A stretch of DNA of 64,000 bases from contig NZ_WBOF01000001.1 in NCBI RefSeq assembly GCF_009569385.1, positions 3,110,001 to 3,174,000 on the forward strand. The letters are read 5' to 3'. How positions within the stretch are numbered: the first letter of the stretch is position 1; each line of letters starts with the position of its first letter. A program made the translations under genes and the position numbers. This stretch comes from Streptomyces kaniharaensis (GTDB lineage Bacteria > Actinomycetota > Actinomycetes > Streptomycetales > Streptomycetaceae). The notes beneath the pieces were generated by a model that searched no databases, was not told the origin of the DNA, and saw only the letters and a list, made by a program, of their open reading frames with translations. This document shows, one piece after another, positions 24,972 through 33,781 of the stretch.

Positions 24972-25085
24972 ATGGAAGTCACGGATCGTTCGCGACCGTG
25001 CTAACCCGGTCCGGCTCCTCCCCCCCGAGTCGGGCCGTGGATAGACGACCCCCGCTCTCCCCCCCGGCGGGGGTCGTCGCACGTC
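24972..25085 (+). ncRNA. 6C small RNA
   Basis: Two hairpins whose loops each carry seven consecutive C, the defining feature of the actinobacterial 6C RNA. Hairpin 1: GGTCCGGCTC / GAGTCGGGCC (25008-25036). Hairpin 2: GACGACCCCCGC / GCGGGGGTCGTC (25044-25078), a 12-bp perfect stem. The location between the HAD gene and ssd is that of the 6C RNA (B11) of M. tuberculosis and of the Streptomyces counterpart. The 5' end is a guess from a weak -10 (TACACC) at 24966. Hairpin 2 may also act as terminator. Confidence 0.85.
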
Positions 25086-25319
25086 CGGGGCCATTTTCAG
25101 GGCTTGAAGACCCTTCTCGGCAGGTATCGCCGGCTGGTTGCCCGACGGTGTACAGGGGGTGTCGGCGCGGGGCGCCGCGCGCCATCTTTCGTCACTCTGT
25201 GTTGCCGATTGCTCATCACCGTCGGCGATCCCACAGGTGGGAGTCGAGCCACCGGATGATCTCGGTGATCCCGGTTCGTCAATTCTTGACTCTTTAGCCC
25301 CCCGCCCGGGTGAACGTAT

Positions 25320-25346
25320 TTATCCACAGGCTCCGAGTTGTCCACA
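25320..25346 (+). promoter_or_regulatory. Two DnaA boxes upstream of ssd
   Basis: TTATCCACA (25320-25328), the strong E. coli-type box, and TTGTCCACA (25338-25346), the preferred Streptomyces box; same orientation, 18 bp apart. No dnaA or dnaN gene is near, so this is not the main origin. Possible DnaA-titration or transcriptional control site 177-203 bp upstream of ssd. Confidence 0.6.
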
Positions 25347-25404
25347 GGGAATCGGAAGCCGGATGACGGAATCCTGATCACCCCCCACCGTGAGGGTCGG
25401 CGGC

Positions 25405-25452
25405 GGTCGCCGGGCACCCCCTTCAGGGCCCCTCGGGGCTCTCCCGGCGACC
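25405..25452 (+). terminator. Leader hairpin upstream of ssd
   Basis: GGTCGCCGGG / CCCGGCGACC with an inner GGGCCCC-rich stem, 70 bp before the ssd start. It is either the end of a transcript from upstream or an attenuator in the ssd leader. Confidence 0.4.
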
Positions 25453-25522
25453 GTCCGCCGCAACCGTCCGACGTGCGCCGTCGGCCGCTCCGAGCGGTCG
25501 GCGGCGCAGAGGGGAGAGCGCC

Positions 25523-26647
25523 ATGTCGACGCCGATCACCGGCCACGCCACCGTCGGGGAGCCCGAGCCCACCGGCCCGCTCGTCGTCACCGAGGACGAG
25601 CGCCTCGCCGAGCACCTGCTACGGCTCTGCGCGGCCGCGGGCACCGAACCGCAGCTGATCCGGGGTGCCCCGCCGCCGCGAGGCCTCTGGGAGAGCTCCT
25701 CGCTCGTCCTGGTCGGGGACGACCAGGTGGCGCGCTGCGCCGGACTGCCCCGACGCAGCGGTGTGCTGCTGCTCGGGCTGGACCTGGACGACCCGGAGGT
25801 GTGGGTCAGAGCCGTCCAACTCGGCGCCGAGCACGTGCTGTTCCTGCCCGATGCCGAGGCCTGGCTGCTCGACCGGATCGCCGACGCGGCCGAGGGCGTC
25901 GGACCCTCGGCGCTCACCGTCGCCGTGCTCGGCGGCCGCGGCGGGGCCGGGGCCTCCACGCTGGCCTGCGCCCTCGCCGTCACGGCGGCACGGGCGGGCC
26001 GCCGGACGATGCTGATCGACGGCGATCCGCTGGGCGGCGGCCTGGACATCCTGCTGGGCGGCGAGAGGGCCCGCGGGCTGCGCTGGCCCGATCTCGCGGG
26101 CTCGCGCGGTCGGGTCAGCGGGGCCGAGCTGGCCAGGGCGCTGCCGGCGCTCAAACGGCTGTCCTCGCTGTCCTGCCTCTCCTGGGACCGCGGTGACACC
26201 CTGGCCGTGCCACCCGAGGCCATGCGCAGCGTTCTGGCCGCCTCCAGACGGCGCGGCGGGCTGGTGGTGGTCGACGTACCGCGCCATCTCGACGCGGCGG
26301 CCGGGCAAGCGCTGGAGCAGTCCGACCTGGCCCTGCTGGTGGTGCCGGCCGAACTGCGCGCGGTGGCCGCAGCAGACCGGGTCGCGGCGGCGGCGCGGAT
26401 GCGTCTCGGGGACGTCCGGGCGGTGGTGCGTCCGCTGCGGGCCTTCGGACTCCCGGCCCAGCGGATCGCCCGCGGACTGCGACTGGAGCTCGCGGGGGAA
26501 CTGGAGCCGGAGCCGGGGCTGGCCGAGGACGTCGAGAAGGGCGTGCCGCCCGGGATCCGGGAGAGCGGCCCACTGGCGCGCTTCTGCTCCACCTTCCTGG
26601 ACGAGGTGCTGCCGCCGGTACCGGCGGTGGGAGGAGGTGTGTACTGA
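25523..26647 (+). CDS. ssd: Septum-site-determining/TadZ-CpaE-like ATPase
   Basis: 374 residues. The N-terminal part (1-125) is a receiver-like domain without phosphorylation motifs (LVVTEDERLAEHLLRL). Then a ParA/MinD-type ATPase: GGRGGAGASTLACAL (Walker A lacking the signature lysine near its start), LIDGDPLGGGLDILLGG, LVVVDVPRHLD. TadZ/CpaE proteins place Tad pilus machines at the pole; the mycobacterial orthologue (Rv3660c, Ssd) affects septum formation. Stop and tadA start share TGATG. First gene of the Tad-like cluster. Confidence 0.88.
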   Translation: MSTPITGHATVGEPEPTGPLVVTEDERLAEHLLRLCAAAGTEPQLIRGAPPPRGLWESSSLVLVGDDQVARCAGLPRRSGVLLLGLDLDDPEVWVRAVQLGAEHVLFLPDAEAWLLDRIADAAEGVGPSALTVAVLGGRGGAGASTLACALAVTAARAGRRTMLIDGDPLGGGLDILLGGERARGLRWPDLAGSRGRVSGAELARALPALKRLSSLSCLSWDRGDTLAVPPEAMRSVLAASRRRGGLVVVDVPRHLDAAAGQALEQSDLALLVVPAELRAVAAADRVAAAARMRLGDVRAVVRPLRAFGLPAQRIARGLRLELAGELEPEPGLAEDVEKGVPPGIRESGPLARFCSTFLDEVLPPVPAVGGGVY

Positions 26648-28014
26648 TGGTCCGTCTGCGCAGAACGGGTTTCCTTGGCGGTTCGGGCGGCTCGGCCGGC
26701 TCCGGTAGCTCGGGTGGTTCACCGGGTCGGGGCGACGGTGGGCGGGAACGCCGGCTGCTCCGGAGCCTGCCGCCGCTCGGCGGTCCGCCCGAGGCTCCCC
26801 GGCCGTGCCCCTACGGGCGGACGGCCCGGGAGGAGCGGACGGCGGCGCTGGTGGACGCGGTCCGGCTGCGGCTGGCCGAGTCGGGCGCCGCCCCGACGGA
26901 CGGGTCCGTCGCCGCCGCCCTTCGAGCCACCCGGCCGCCGCTCGGTGGGGACGAGGTGCTGGACACCGTGCGCTCGCTGCGCGCTGAACTGGTGGGTGCG
27001 GGCCCGCTGGACCGTCTGCTGGCGGAGCCCGATGTCACGGACGTCCTGGTGAACGGTCCGGACGAGGTGTGGGTCGACCGTGGAGGCGGCCTGCACCGGG
27101 CCACCGGGATCCGGTTCGCCGACGCCGAGGCGGTCCGGCGGCTGGCCCACCGGCTGGCGACCGCGGCCGGGCGGCGGCTGGACGACGCGCGCCCCTGGGT
27201 GGACGCCAGGCTGCCGGACGGCACCAGGCTGCACGCCGTGCTCCCGCCGATCGCCGCCGGCTGCACGCACATCTCGCTGAGGGTCTGCCGGCCCCGCCCG
27301 TTCACGCTCGCCGAGTTGGTGGCGGGCGGGGCACTGCCGCCAGGGGGCGCCGAACTGCTGGCCGGCATCCTGCGGGCGCGGCTGTCGCTCCTCATCTCGG
27401 GCGGCACCGGCACGGGCAAGACCACGCTCCTCGCAGCCCTGCTCGGTCTCGCCGGGCCGGACGAACGGATCGTGGTCGCGGAGGACTCCGCCGAACTGCA
27501 ACCGGCCCATCCGCACGTGGTCCGGCTGCAGAGCCGACCACCCAACCAGGAGGGGCTCGGAGAGCTCACCCTTCGGGACCTCGTCCGGCAGGCGCTGCGG
27601 ATGCGCCCCGACCGGCTGGTCATCGGCGAGGTCCGCGGGGCCGAGGTGTCGGACCTGCTGGCCGCGCTGAACACAGGGCACGGCGGCTGCGGCACTGTTC
27701 ACGCCAACACGGCGGCGGACGTGCCGGTGCGGCTGGAGGCGCTCGGCTCGCTCGCCGGGCTCGACCGGCCGGCATTGCACAGCCAACTCCGCGCCGCACT
27801 CGACCTGGTGGTGCACCTCGTTCGGGAGCCGGGCTCGGGGCGTCGACGGGTGACCGAGATCCACACGCTGGTCGGGGACCGCGACGGCCTGGCCGTGACG
27901 ACTCCGGCGGTGGAGTTCACCGCGGAGGGCGGGATGGTCCTGGGAGCGGGGTGGGCGCGGCTGGTCGGGCTGCTGGCGGCGCGTGGGGTGTCACCCGCGG
28001 TGAGGCCGGAGTGA
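26647..28014 (+). CDS. tadA: TadA/CpaF secretion ATPase
   Basis: 455 residues of the VirB11/CpaF family that powers Tad pilus assembly. After a Gly/Ser-rich start come the N-terminal domain (LDRLLAEPDVTDVLVNGPDE), Walker A ISGGTGTGKTTLL, the Asp box IVVAEDSAEL, Walker B-like PDRLVIGEVRGAEV and the His box TGHGGCGTVHANTA. Full length and apparently intact. The ATG overlaps the ssd stop by one base; the stop is followed at once by a 35-codon coupled frame and tadB. Cytoplasmic, hexameric by family. Confidence 0.93.
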   Translation: MVRLRRTGFLGGSGGSAGSGSSGGSPGRGDGGRERRLLRSLPPLGGPPEAPRPCPYGRTAREERTAALVDAVRLRLAESGAAPTDGSVAAALRATRPPLGGDEVLDTVRSLRAELVGAGPLDRLLAEPDVTDVLVNGPDEVWVDRGGGLHRATGIRFADAEAVRRLAHRLATAAGRRLDDARPWVDARLPDGTRLHAVLPPIAAGCTHISLRVCRPRPFTLAELVAGGALPPGGAELLAGILRARLSLLISGGTGTGKTTLLAALLGLAGPDERIVVAEDSAELQPAHPHVVRLQSRPPNQEGLGELTLRDLVRQALRMRPDRLVIGEVRGAEVSDLLAALNTGHGGCGTVHANTAADVPVRLEALGSLAGLDRPALHSQLRAALDLVVHLVREPGSGRRRVTEIHTLVGDRDGLAVTTPAVEFTAEGGMVLGAGWARLVGLLAARGVSPAVRPE

Positions 28015-28121
28015 TGGCCGCGGGGGCGGGGCTCGCGAGGGCGGGCGTGCGGGTGGTGGAGCTTGGGGCTGAGCAGAGGCGCGAGGCGCGACGAGTCGAC
28101 GGCAAGGAGAATGTGAAGTGA
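28014..28121 (+). CDS. Candidate 35-residue peptide bridging tadA and tadB
   Basis: ATG at 28014 overlaps the tadA stop (TGATG) and the stop at 28119-28121 overlaps the tadB GTG (GTGA). The product is 35 residues, Ala/Gly/Arg-rich, ending RVDGKENVK. No family. The double coupling is suggestive, but the frame may only keep ribosomes on the message across the gap; tadB has its own AAGGAG site inside it. Confidence 0.3.
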   Translation: MAAGAGLARAGVRVVELGAEQRREARRVDGKENVK

Positions 28122-29266
28122 CTGATAGTCAGAACGCCCTGTGGTGCGCCATGGTGCTCTGTGTCGTGGCGTTCGCCGGGTGGTGTGCGTTGCAACAGCA
28201 GGTGTCGGGTGGGCGGCGGTCCAAGCTGGTGCTGGCGGGTACCGGCCCACCGGTGCCGCCCATGGGCCAGGCCGTAACCGGGAGTTCGGCGGGCATGCCC
28301 CGTCCTCCGCAGTGGCTCGTGACCGAACTGCTGCTCCTTCCGGCCGGTTTGGCAGCAGGCCATGCCGTGGCCTCGCCGGTGCCGGTGCTCGCCGCCGCCC
28401 TGGCCGTCCTGCCGTTTCGGCGGTGGCGGCAGCGGCGGCGCACGGTGGCGGAGGCCGGACGCCGCGCGGCCGGTGTCGTCGAACTCTGCGCCGGGCTGGC
28501 CGGGGAACTGCGCAGCGGTTCGACACCGGAGCAGGCGCTGCACCTGGTGACGACACGCATCGCCGCGGACCCGGAGGCGCTTAGCCGGCTGGGCGAGGAG
28601 CCGGTGGCGCGGCTGGCGGCGGGCCGGTACGGCGGAGACGTGCCCGCGGCCCTCCACCTGCTCGCCGAACTCCCGGGCGGCAGCGGTGCGGCGGCGATCG
28701 CGGCCTGCTGGTGGGTCGCCTCCGACGGCGGGTCGGGGTTGGCCGCCGCGCTCGATCGGGTGGCGGAGGCGCTGCGGGGCGAGCAGGCCTTGGCCGAGGA
28801 GATCGCCGGGGAGCTGGCCGGCCCGCGGACGACGATCGCCGTCCTGGCGGCCCTGCCCGTCGCCGGCCTCCTGCTCGGCGTGACCCTCGGGGCGCGGCCG
28901 GTGGACGTCCTCCTGCACACGCCTGCCGGGCTCGGATGCCTCGCGGCAGGAGCGGTGTTGGAGGGGCTGGGCGTGGCCTGGACGGCGCGGATCGTCCGGA
29001 CGGCGGCCCAGGGAGCCCTGGAGGACCCATGGCGGCCCTCCGAGCGGTGGAGCGGCGATGGCATCGCACCCCGCACGTGGATGCCGCGCGGACGGTTCCG
29101 GACGTCGACTGCCGCTGTCAGGTCCGCCTTCGAGACCCTGCCCGGTCCTTCGGGTGGCAGGCCGATGGTGTCGTGCCCTGCCCGTCGGGGCGGCGCCGGA
29201 GGCTCGGGGTGTCGCGGCTCCTCTCCGCCCGGCAGGTCTCGCGGGCGGGCAGGGGGAGATCGGTGA
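28118..29266 (+). CDS. tadB: TadB-like type II secretion F-family membrane protein
   Basis: 382 residues from a GTG with AAGGAG 8 nt upstream. The T2SF domain is visible at about 120-260: VVELCAGLAGELRSGSTPEQ, ALHLLAELPGGSGAAAIAAC, GSGLAAALDRVAEALRGEQ; membrane helices flank it. The usual TadB ends soon after TARIVRTA (about residue 292); here some 75 low-complexity residues rich in Gly, Arg, Pro and Ser follow, which may be a frame extension after a lost stop. Forms the inner-membrane platform with TadC. Confidence 0.85.
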   Translation: MTDSQNALWCAMVLCVVAFAGWCALQQQVSGGRRSKLVLAGTGPPVPPMGQAVTGSSAGMPRPPQWLVTELLLLPAGLAAGHAVASPVPVLAAALAVLPFRRWRQRRRTVAEAGRRAAGVVELCAGLAGELRSGSTPEQALHLVTTRIAADPEALSRLGEEPVARLAAGRYGGDVPAALHLLAELPGGSGAAAIAACWWVASDGGSGLAAALDRVAEALRGEQALAEEIAGELAGPRTTIAVLAALPVAGLLLGVTLGARPVDVLLHTPAGLGCLAAGAVLEGLGVAWTARIVRTAAQGALEDPWRPSERWSGDGIAPRTWMPRGRFRTSTAAVRSAFETLPGPSGGRPMVSCPARRGGAGGSGCRGSSPPGRSRGRAGGDR

Positions 29267-29309
29267 CCGGCCCCGGCGGGGCGGCGCGGGCAGAGGCGGT
29301 GCCGGGGTG

Positions 29310-30077
29310 ATGTGGGGTGTGCTGGCAGCCGCAACGGCAATGCTGGCGGGAATCGTGTTGACGCGCCGATGGGCGAGGCGGCGGCGCGCGTCCGCCTGGC
29401 TTCGGACGATGGCCCGTGCCGAGCCGGCGCGTCGGGCGACCCCGTCCGTCCGGGGCGGCGGCGAGCGGGTGCGGCGAACGGTGACAGCGGTCATGGCGGG
29501 GGCGGGGGCCGCACTGCTGTTCGGCGGTGGCGCCGGCCTGACCGTCGGGGTGGTTCTGGCGGCGGGGACGTACCGAGCACTGGCTCGGGCGCGGTCTGCG
29601 GCGGATCGACGGGCGGAGCGGGAGGAGGAGCTGCTCACCCGGCAACTCCCGCTCAGTGCCGAACTGTTGGCGGCATGCCTCGGCTCGGCGTCTTCGCCCT
29701 CCGCAGCCGTTGTGGCGGTCGGCCGGAGCGTGGGCGCCCCGATGGGGCCACGGCTGGTGGCGATCGGTGCCGAACTCTCGCTGGGCGCACCGCCGGAGCT
29801 GTGCTGGAGCCGGTTGGGCGAGCAGCATCCCTCGCTGGCGCCGCTGGCCCGCTGCATGGTCCGGACGAGCCTCGGCGGAGCCCCGGCCGCCGGGCCGCTG
29901 ATCGGGCTCGCCCACGCCCGGCGGGCGGCGGCCGGCCGGGCCGCCCACGCCCGGGTCCGCCGCGCGGGGGTGCTCGCCACCGCGCCGCTCGGGCTCTGCT
30001 TCCTCCCGGCCTTCGTGCTGATCGGCGTGGTGCCGGTCGTCATCGGGTTGACCACCCGCTTCGCGCAGTTGGTGTGA
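29310..30077 (+). CDS. tadC: TadC-like type II secretion F-family membrane protein
   Basis: 255 residues. N-terminal membrane helix (WGVLAAATAMLAGIVLTRRW), a second helix pair around 60-85, then a T2SF-type domain (LPLSAELLAACLGSASSPSA, ALVGRSVG-like segment, LARCMVRTSLGGAPAAGPL) and a final helix pair (GVLATAPLGLCFLPAFVLIG). Start: ATG at 29310, with GTG one codon before as an alternative; a 15-codon frame (29263-29310) links it to the tadB stop by GTGA and TGATG junctions. Partner of TadB. Confidence 0.85.
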   Translation: MWGVLAAATAMLAGIVLTRRWARRRRASAWLRTMARAEPARRATPSVRGGGERVRRTVTAVMAGAGAALLFGGGAGLTVGVVLAAGTYRALARARSAADRRAEREEELLTRQLPLSAELLAACLGSASSPSAAVVAVGRSVGAPMGPRLVAIGAELSLGAPPELCWSRLGEQHPSLAPLARCMVRTSLGGAPAAGPLIGLAHARRAAAGRAAHARVRRAGVLATAPLGLCFLPAFVLIGVVPVVIGLTTRFAQLV

Positions 30078-30120
30078 CCAGCTGTCACACCTGAATCAAC
30101 CAGATCACAGGAGGAAAACC

Positions 30121-30393
30121 ATGGCTGTAGTGATCACACCCAGGTTCGTCACCGGGCGTCTGCCCCGGCACCTGCTCGGGGTGTGGACGCGCAGGAACCG
30201 TTGGGCGGCGCGCCGGATCCGCCGGATGGCCTTGGCCAGGGGCCGGTCGGACGCGGGGATGACCACGGCGGAGTACGCCGTCGGCACGCTGGGCGCCTGC
30301 GCCCTCGCGGCCGGGCTCTACAAGGTGGTGACCAGTGCGACCGTCACGGGGGCGCTGACCGATCTGCTGGAGCGGGCGCTCCATGCGATTTAG
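30121..30393 (+). CDS. Flp-type prepilin-like protein (DUF4244)
   Basis: 90 residues. A long basic leader (1-46) is followed by GMTTAEYAVGTLGACALAAG, which has the Flp-pilin features: Gly before the cut site, Glu at +5, Tyr next, and a hydrophobic helix. It ends soon after (LLERALHAI), so the mature peptide would be about 44 residues. AGGAGG lies 8-9 nt before the ATG. No prepilin peptidase gene is in the cluster, so processing would need one elsewhere. The next gene overlaps by 11 bp. Confidence 0.85.
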   Translation: MAVVITPRFVTGRLPRHLLGVWTRRNRWAARRIRRMALARGRSDAGMTTAEYAVGTLGACALAAGLYKVVTSATVTGALTDLLERALHAI

Positions 30394-30784
30394 CCGCACG
30401 CCCGGCCACCGACGCGGGGACGCGGGGTTCGTTACGGCGGAGACGGCGGTGGCCCTGCCGGCGCTGGTCCTGCTCGCGGCGATGCTGATCTGGGGCGTGC
30501 TCGCGGCGGCGGCCCAGATCCGCTGCGTGGACGCGGCTCGGATCGGCGCCCGGGCCGCCGCCCGTGGGGAGGTGGATGCCGCCGCGCTCGCCCGCGCGGC
30601 AGCCCCGCTGGGGGCCCAGGTACAGGTCGCCCTGGCCTCCGACACGGTGCGGGTCACGGTGGACGCGCCCAGCACGGCGCCGGGCAGGCTCGGCGGTCTG
30701 CTCTCGGTGCAACTGAGTGCCGTCGCCGTGGCGGCACGGGAGGACACCCTGGTGGGAGGAGGTGAGGGAGCATGGCCGGCCTGA
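30383..30784 (+). CDS. TadE-like pseudopilin
   Basis: 133 residues. TadE layout: short basic start, then GFVTAETAVALPALVLLAAM, where TAETA is the glutamate-bearing processing site ahead of a membrane helix, followed by an extracytoplasmic domain (QIRCVDAARIGARAAARGE). It overlaps the Flp-like gene by 11 bp and the next gene by 13 bp, so all three are translated as a unit. Minor pilin role inferred from family. Confidence 0.85.
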   Translation: MRFSRTPGHRRGDAGFVTAETAVALPALVLLAAMLIWGVLAAAAQIRCVDAARIGARAAARGEVDAAALARAAAPLGAQVQVALASDTVRVTVDAPSTAPGRLGGLLSVQLSAVAVAAREDTLVGGGEGAWPA

Positions 30785-31206
30785 TCGCGGGTCGGATTCG
30801 GACTGCGGCGGGGGGTGGGCGCGGGGCGGACGCCGGCTCGGCGACGGTCTGGCTGCTCGCCTTAGCGGTGCTCGGCTGTTCGGTCTTCACGGCGACGCTG
30901 GCGGTCGGTGCGGTGGTCGCCGCCCGGCACCGGGCCGAGTCGGCGGCCGACCTCGCGGCCCTCGCGGCGGCTGACCGGCTGCTGCTCGATTCGGACGGCG
31001 GGTGTCTGCGGGCGGCGGGGATCGCCGCGGCGCAGGGCGCGGGCCTGGCTTCCTGTGCGGTGGACCGGGAGGAGGACGCCGTCGAGGTGGTGGCCGAAGT
31101 GCCGGTCGGCGGACTGCCCGTGCGCCTTCCGCTCGGTCCCGCGCGCGCCCGGGCCCGCGCCGGACCGGTCCGGGCGCCGGTCATCGCAGCGGAGGAGGGC
31201 TCATGA
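30772..31206 (+). CDS. TadE/TadF-like protein of the helicase-secretion neighbourhood, TTA codon
   Basis: 144 residues. One N-terminal membrane helix after DAGSATVWLLALAVLGCSVF, then a region with AARHRAESAADLAALAAADR, the hallmark of Rv3654c-type proteins found between tad genes and the helicase. Codon 31 is TTA (30862-30864), the rare leucine codon read by the bldA tRNA in Streptomyces; I saw no other TTA in frame in this window. Its stop and the convergent helicase stop share TCATGA. Exported pilus-related protein by inference. Confidence 0.85.
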   Translation: MAGLIAGRIRTAAGGGRGADAGSATVWLLALAVLGCSVFTATLAVGAVVAARHRAESAADLAALAAADRLLLDSDGGCLRAAGIAAAQGAGLASCAVDREEDAVEVVAEVPVGGLPVRLPLGPARARARAGPVRAPVIAAEEGS

Positions 31207-33558
31207 GTCCGTGTCAGCAGGGTCGCTGGCCCCGCCCGCCGCCTTCGGGGCGCCCGCGAGCAGGACGTCCAGGAGGCGGACGGCGGCGCTCTTGTCCAGC
31301 GGTTCGTTCCCGTTGCCGCACTTGGGTGACTGCACGCAGGACGGGCAGCCGCGCTCGCACTCGCAGGCGGCGATCGCCTCGCGGGTGGCCGTCAGCCACC
31401 GGACGGCCTGCTGGAAGCCTCGTTCGGCGAAGCCGGCCCCGCCGGGGTGGCCGTCGTAGACGAACACGGTGGGCAGCTCGGTGTCGGGGTGCAGCGGGAC
31501 GGAGACGCCGCCGATGTCCCAGCGGTCGCACGTGGCGAACAGCGGCAGCAGGCCGATCGAGGCGTGCTCGGCGGCGTGGGCGGCACCGGGCAGCTGGTCG
31601 AGCGGGATGTCCCCGTCGAGCAGCTGGTCCTCGGTGACGGACCACCAGACCGCGCGGGTGCGCAGTGTGCGGGGCGGCAGGTCGAGTTTGCTCTCGCCCA
31701 TGATCTCCCCGGTCGAGATCCGCTTCCGGAGGTAGCCGACCACCTGGTTGACCACCTCCACCGAACCGAAACTGAGCCGGCCCTCGCCCCAGCGGACGGT
31801 GGTGTCGGTGTCGAGCACGGAGATGGAGGTGATGTCGCGGGCGGCCGTGGTGTACGGAGGGTCGGCCGGTTCGACCAGGGCGACCGAGTTCTCCAGGTCG
31901 AGCTCCCGGACCAGGTAGGTGCGCCCCTGATGGAGGTGGACGGCGCCGGTGTGGACGGTGGTGTGGGCGGCGGAGGCGTCCACCGTGCCGAGCAGGCGGC
32001 CGGTTTCGGCCTCGACGATCTGCACCGGGCTGCCGCCGCTGCCCCGCAGGTCGACGGCGTCGGCCGCGCGTTCGCGGCGGGTCCAGTACCAGGAGCCGTC
32101 GCTGCGGCGACGCAGCAGGTCGCGCCGTTCCAGGACTGGCAGCAGCGGTTCGGCAGAGGGCCCGAACAGCTCCAGGTCGCCGTCGGCGAGCGGGAGTTCG
32201 GCGGCTGCGGCGCACAGGTGCGGGGCGAGGACGTGTGGGTTGTCGGGGTCGAGCACGGTGGCCTCGACGGGCGCCGCGAACAGCGCCTCCGGGTGGTGCA
32301 CCAGGTAGGTGTCCAGCGGGTCGTCCCGGGCGATCAGAACGGCCAACGCGCCCTGGGCCTCGCGCCCGGCCCTGCCCGCCTGCTGCCAGAGCGAAGCCCG
32401 GGTGCCGGGGTATCCGGCCATCAGGACGGCGTCGAGGCCGGAGACGTCGACGCCGAGTTCGAGAGCGGAGGTGGAGGCGAGTCCGAGCAGTCGGCCGCTG
32501 TGCAGGGCGCGTTCCAGGGCCCGGCGTTCGTCGGCGAGGTAGCCGCCGCGATAGGCGGCCACCCGGTCGGCGAGCGGTCGGCCGAGCTGGTCCTGGGCCT
32601 GGAGCGCGACCAGTTCGGCGGCGCGTCGGGAGCGGACGAAGACGACGGTGCGGGTCTGCTGCTCGACCAGGTCGGTCAGCAGGTGTGCGGCCTCGGCGGT
32701 GGCGGTCCGCCGGATGGGCGCGCCGTGCTCGCCGACGTTCTCGGTCAGCGGCGGCTCCCAGAGGCCGAAGACCATCGGCCCGCGCGGCGAGGCGTCGTCG
32801 GTGACGGCCACGGCGGGCAGACCGGTCAGGCGACGGGCGGTGTCGGCCGGGTCGGCGGTGGTGGCGGAGGCGAGCAGGAAGGTGGGCGACGAGCCGTAAC
32901 GGGCGCAGATCCGGCGCAGCCGGCGCAGCACCTGGGCGACGTGTGAGCCGAACACGCCGCGGTAGCTGTGGCATTCGTCGACGACGACGTAGCGCAGGAC
33001 TTTGAGGAAGGAGGACCAGCGGGCATGTGCGGGCAGGATGCCGCGGTGCAGCATGTCCGGGTTGGTGAGGACGTACGAGGCGTACTGGCGCACCCACTCG
33101 CGCTCCTCGGGTGGGGTGTCGCCGTCGTAGAGGGCGGCCCGGACCCGGGGCGGGGCGAGTTCGGCGGCCCGGCGGCGCTGGTCGGCGGCGAGCGCCTTGG
33201 TCGGGGCGAGGTAGAGCGCGGTGGCGCCGCGGCCGTTGCGCGCCTCGGTGCCGTCCAGCAGGTCGCTCAGGACCGGGGCCAGATAGCCGAGCGATTTGCC
33301 CGAGGCGGTGCCTGTGGCGATCACCACAGTCTGGCCGGTTTTGGCCAGGTTCATGGCTTCCGCCTGGTGCGCCCAGGGCTGTTCCACGCCGACGTCCGCC
33401 GCGGCGGTCACGATCTCGGGCCGGATCGAGTCCGGCCACGGGGCATAACGCGCAGGTCGGGCGGGAAGATGCTCCGTATGGGTGAGCCGGTCTGATCGCC
33501 CCCGGGCGGTGGACAGGGTCGTGAGCAGTGCCTCGGGCAGGCTGTGTCGGGGCGGCAT
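31201..33558 (-). CDS. SftH-like superfamily 2 DNA helicase
   Basis: 785 residues from the ATG at 33558; a longer frame runs to 33927 but has no support. DEAD/DEAH-type motor: Q-like HQAEAM, motif [21 protein letters not shown], motif [13 protein letters not shown], motif [13 protein letters not shown], motif [14 protein letters not shown]. The C-terminal domain has four cysteines in [20 protein letters not shown] (DUF1998-type zinc site). Same family as mycobacterial SftH and B. subtilis MrfA, which act in DNA repair. Convergent with the Tad cluster, divergent from bldG. Confidence 0.9.
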   Translation of the reverse strand: MPPRHSLPEALLTTLSTARGRSDRLTHTEHLPARPARYAPWPDSIRPEIVTAAADVGVEQPWAHQAEAMNLAKTGQTVVIATGTASGKSLGYLAPVLSDLLDGTEARNGRGATALYLAPTKALAADQRRRAAELAPPRVRAALYDGDTPPEEREWVRQYASYVLTNPDMLHRGILPAHARWSSFLKVLRYVVVDECHSYRGVFGSHVAQVLRRLRRICARYGSSPTFLLASATTADPADTARRLTGLPAVAVTDDASPRGPMVFGLWEPPLTENVGEHGAPIRRTATAEAAHLLTDLVEQQTRTVVFVRSRRAAELVALQAQDQLGRPLADRVAAYRGGYLADERRALERALHSGRLLGLASTSALELGVDVSGLDAVLMAGYPGTRASLWQQAGRAGREAQGALAVLIARDDPLDTYLVHHPEALFAAPVEATVLDPDNPHVLAPHLCAAAAELPLADGDLELFGPSAEPLLPVLERRDLLRRRSDGSWYWTRRERAADAVDLRGSGGSPVQIVEAETGRLLGTVDASAAHTTVHTGAVHLHQGRTYLVRELDLENSVALVEPADPPYTTAARDITSISVLDTDTTVRWGEGRLSFGSVEVVNQVVGYLRKRISTGEIMGESKLDLPPRTLRTRAVWWSVTEDQLLDGDIPLDQLPGAAHAAEHASIGLLPLFATCDRWDIGGVSVPLHPDTELPTVFVYDGHPGGAGFAERGFQQAVRWLTATREAIAACECERGCPSCVQSPKCGNGNEPLDKSAAVRLLDVLLAGAPKAAGGASDPADTDS

Positions 33559-33781
33559 GGGGACCCAGTGTGTCACCGGCGTGACGGAGAATCGTCGTAA
33601 GCCATCGTGCGGGCATGGTCGCAGGTGGTTGAATGTGGCCGTGACGGCCGTATGGCCGTGGGTCGCAGCGCCGAGGCTTGCCACGCGTTGGCTGGGCGCG
33701 CCCGGGGCTCGCGACCATGCGGTGGCGGCCGTCCGGCCGAGGAACGCACATGACGTAGCAAGGCAAGGTGCTGGAGGTTCC

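Noticed and set aside
28571-28590. TTA at 28580 in tadB as a bldA codon
   Set aside because: The bases belong to codons CTT-AGC in the tadB frame, so it is not a TTA codon.
29068-29310. Earlier start for TadC inside the tadB tail
   Set aside because: The extension is low complexity and the first membrane helix begins directly after the ATG at 29310.
33572-33585. BldD site GTCAC-N4-GTGAC before bldG
   Set aside because: Arms are symmetric but the half-site lacks the second conserved C of the BldD consensus; too weak to list as a site.
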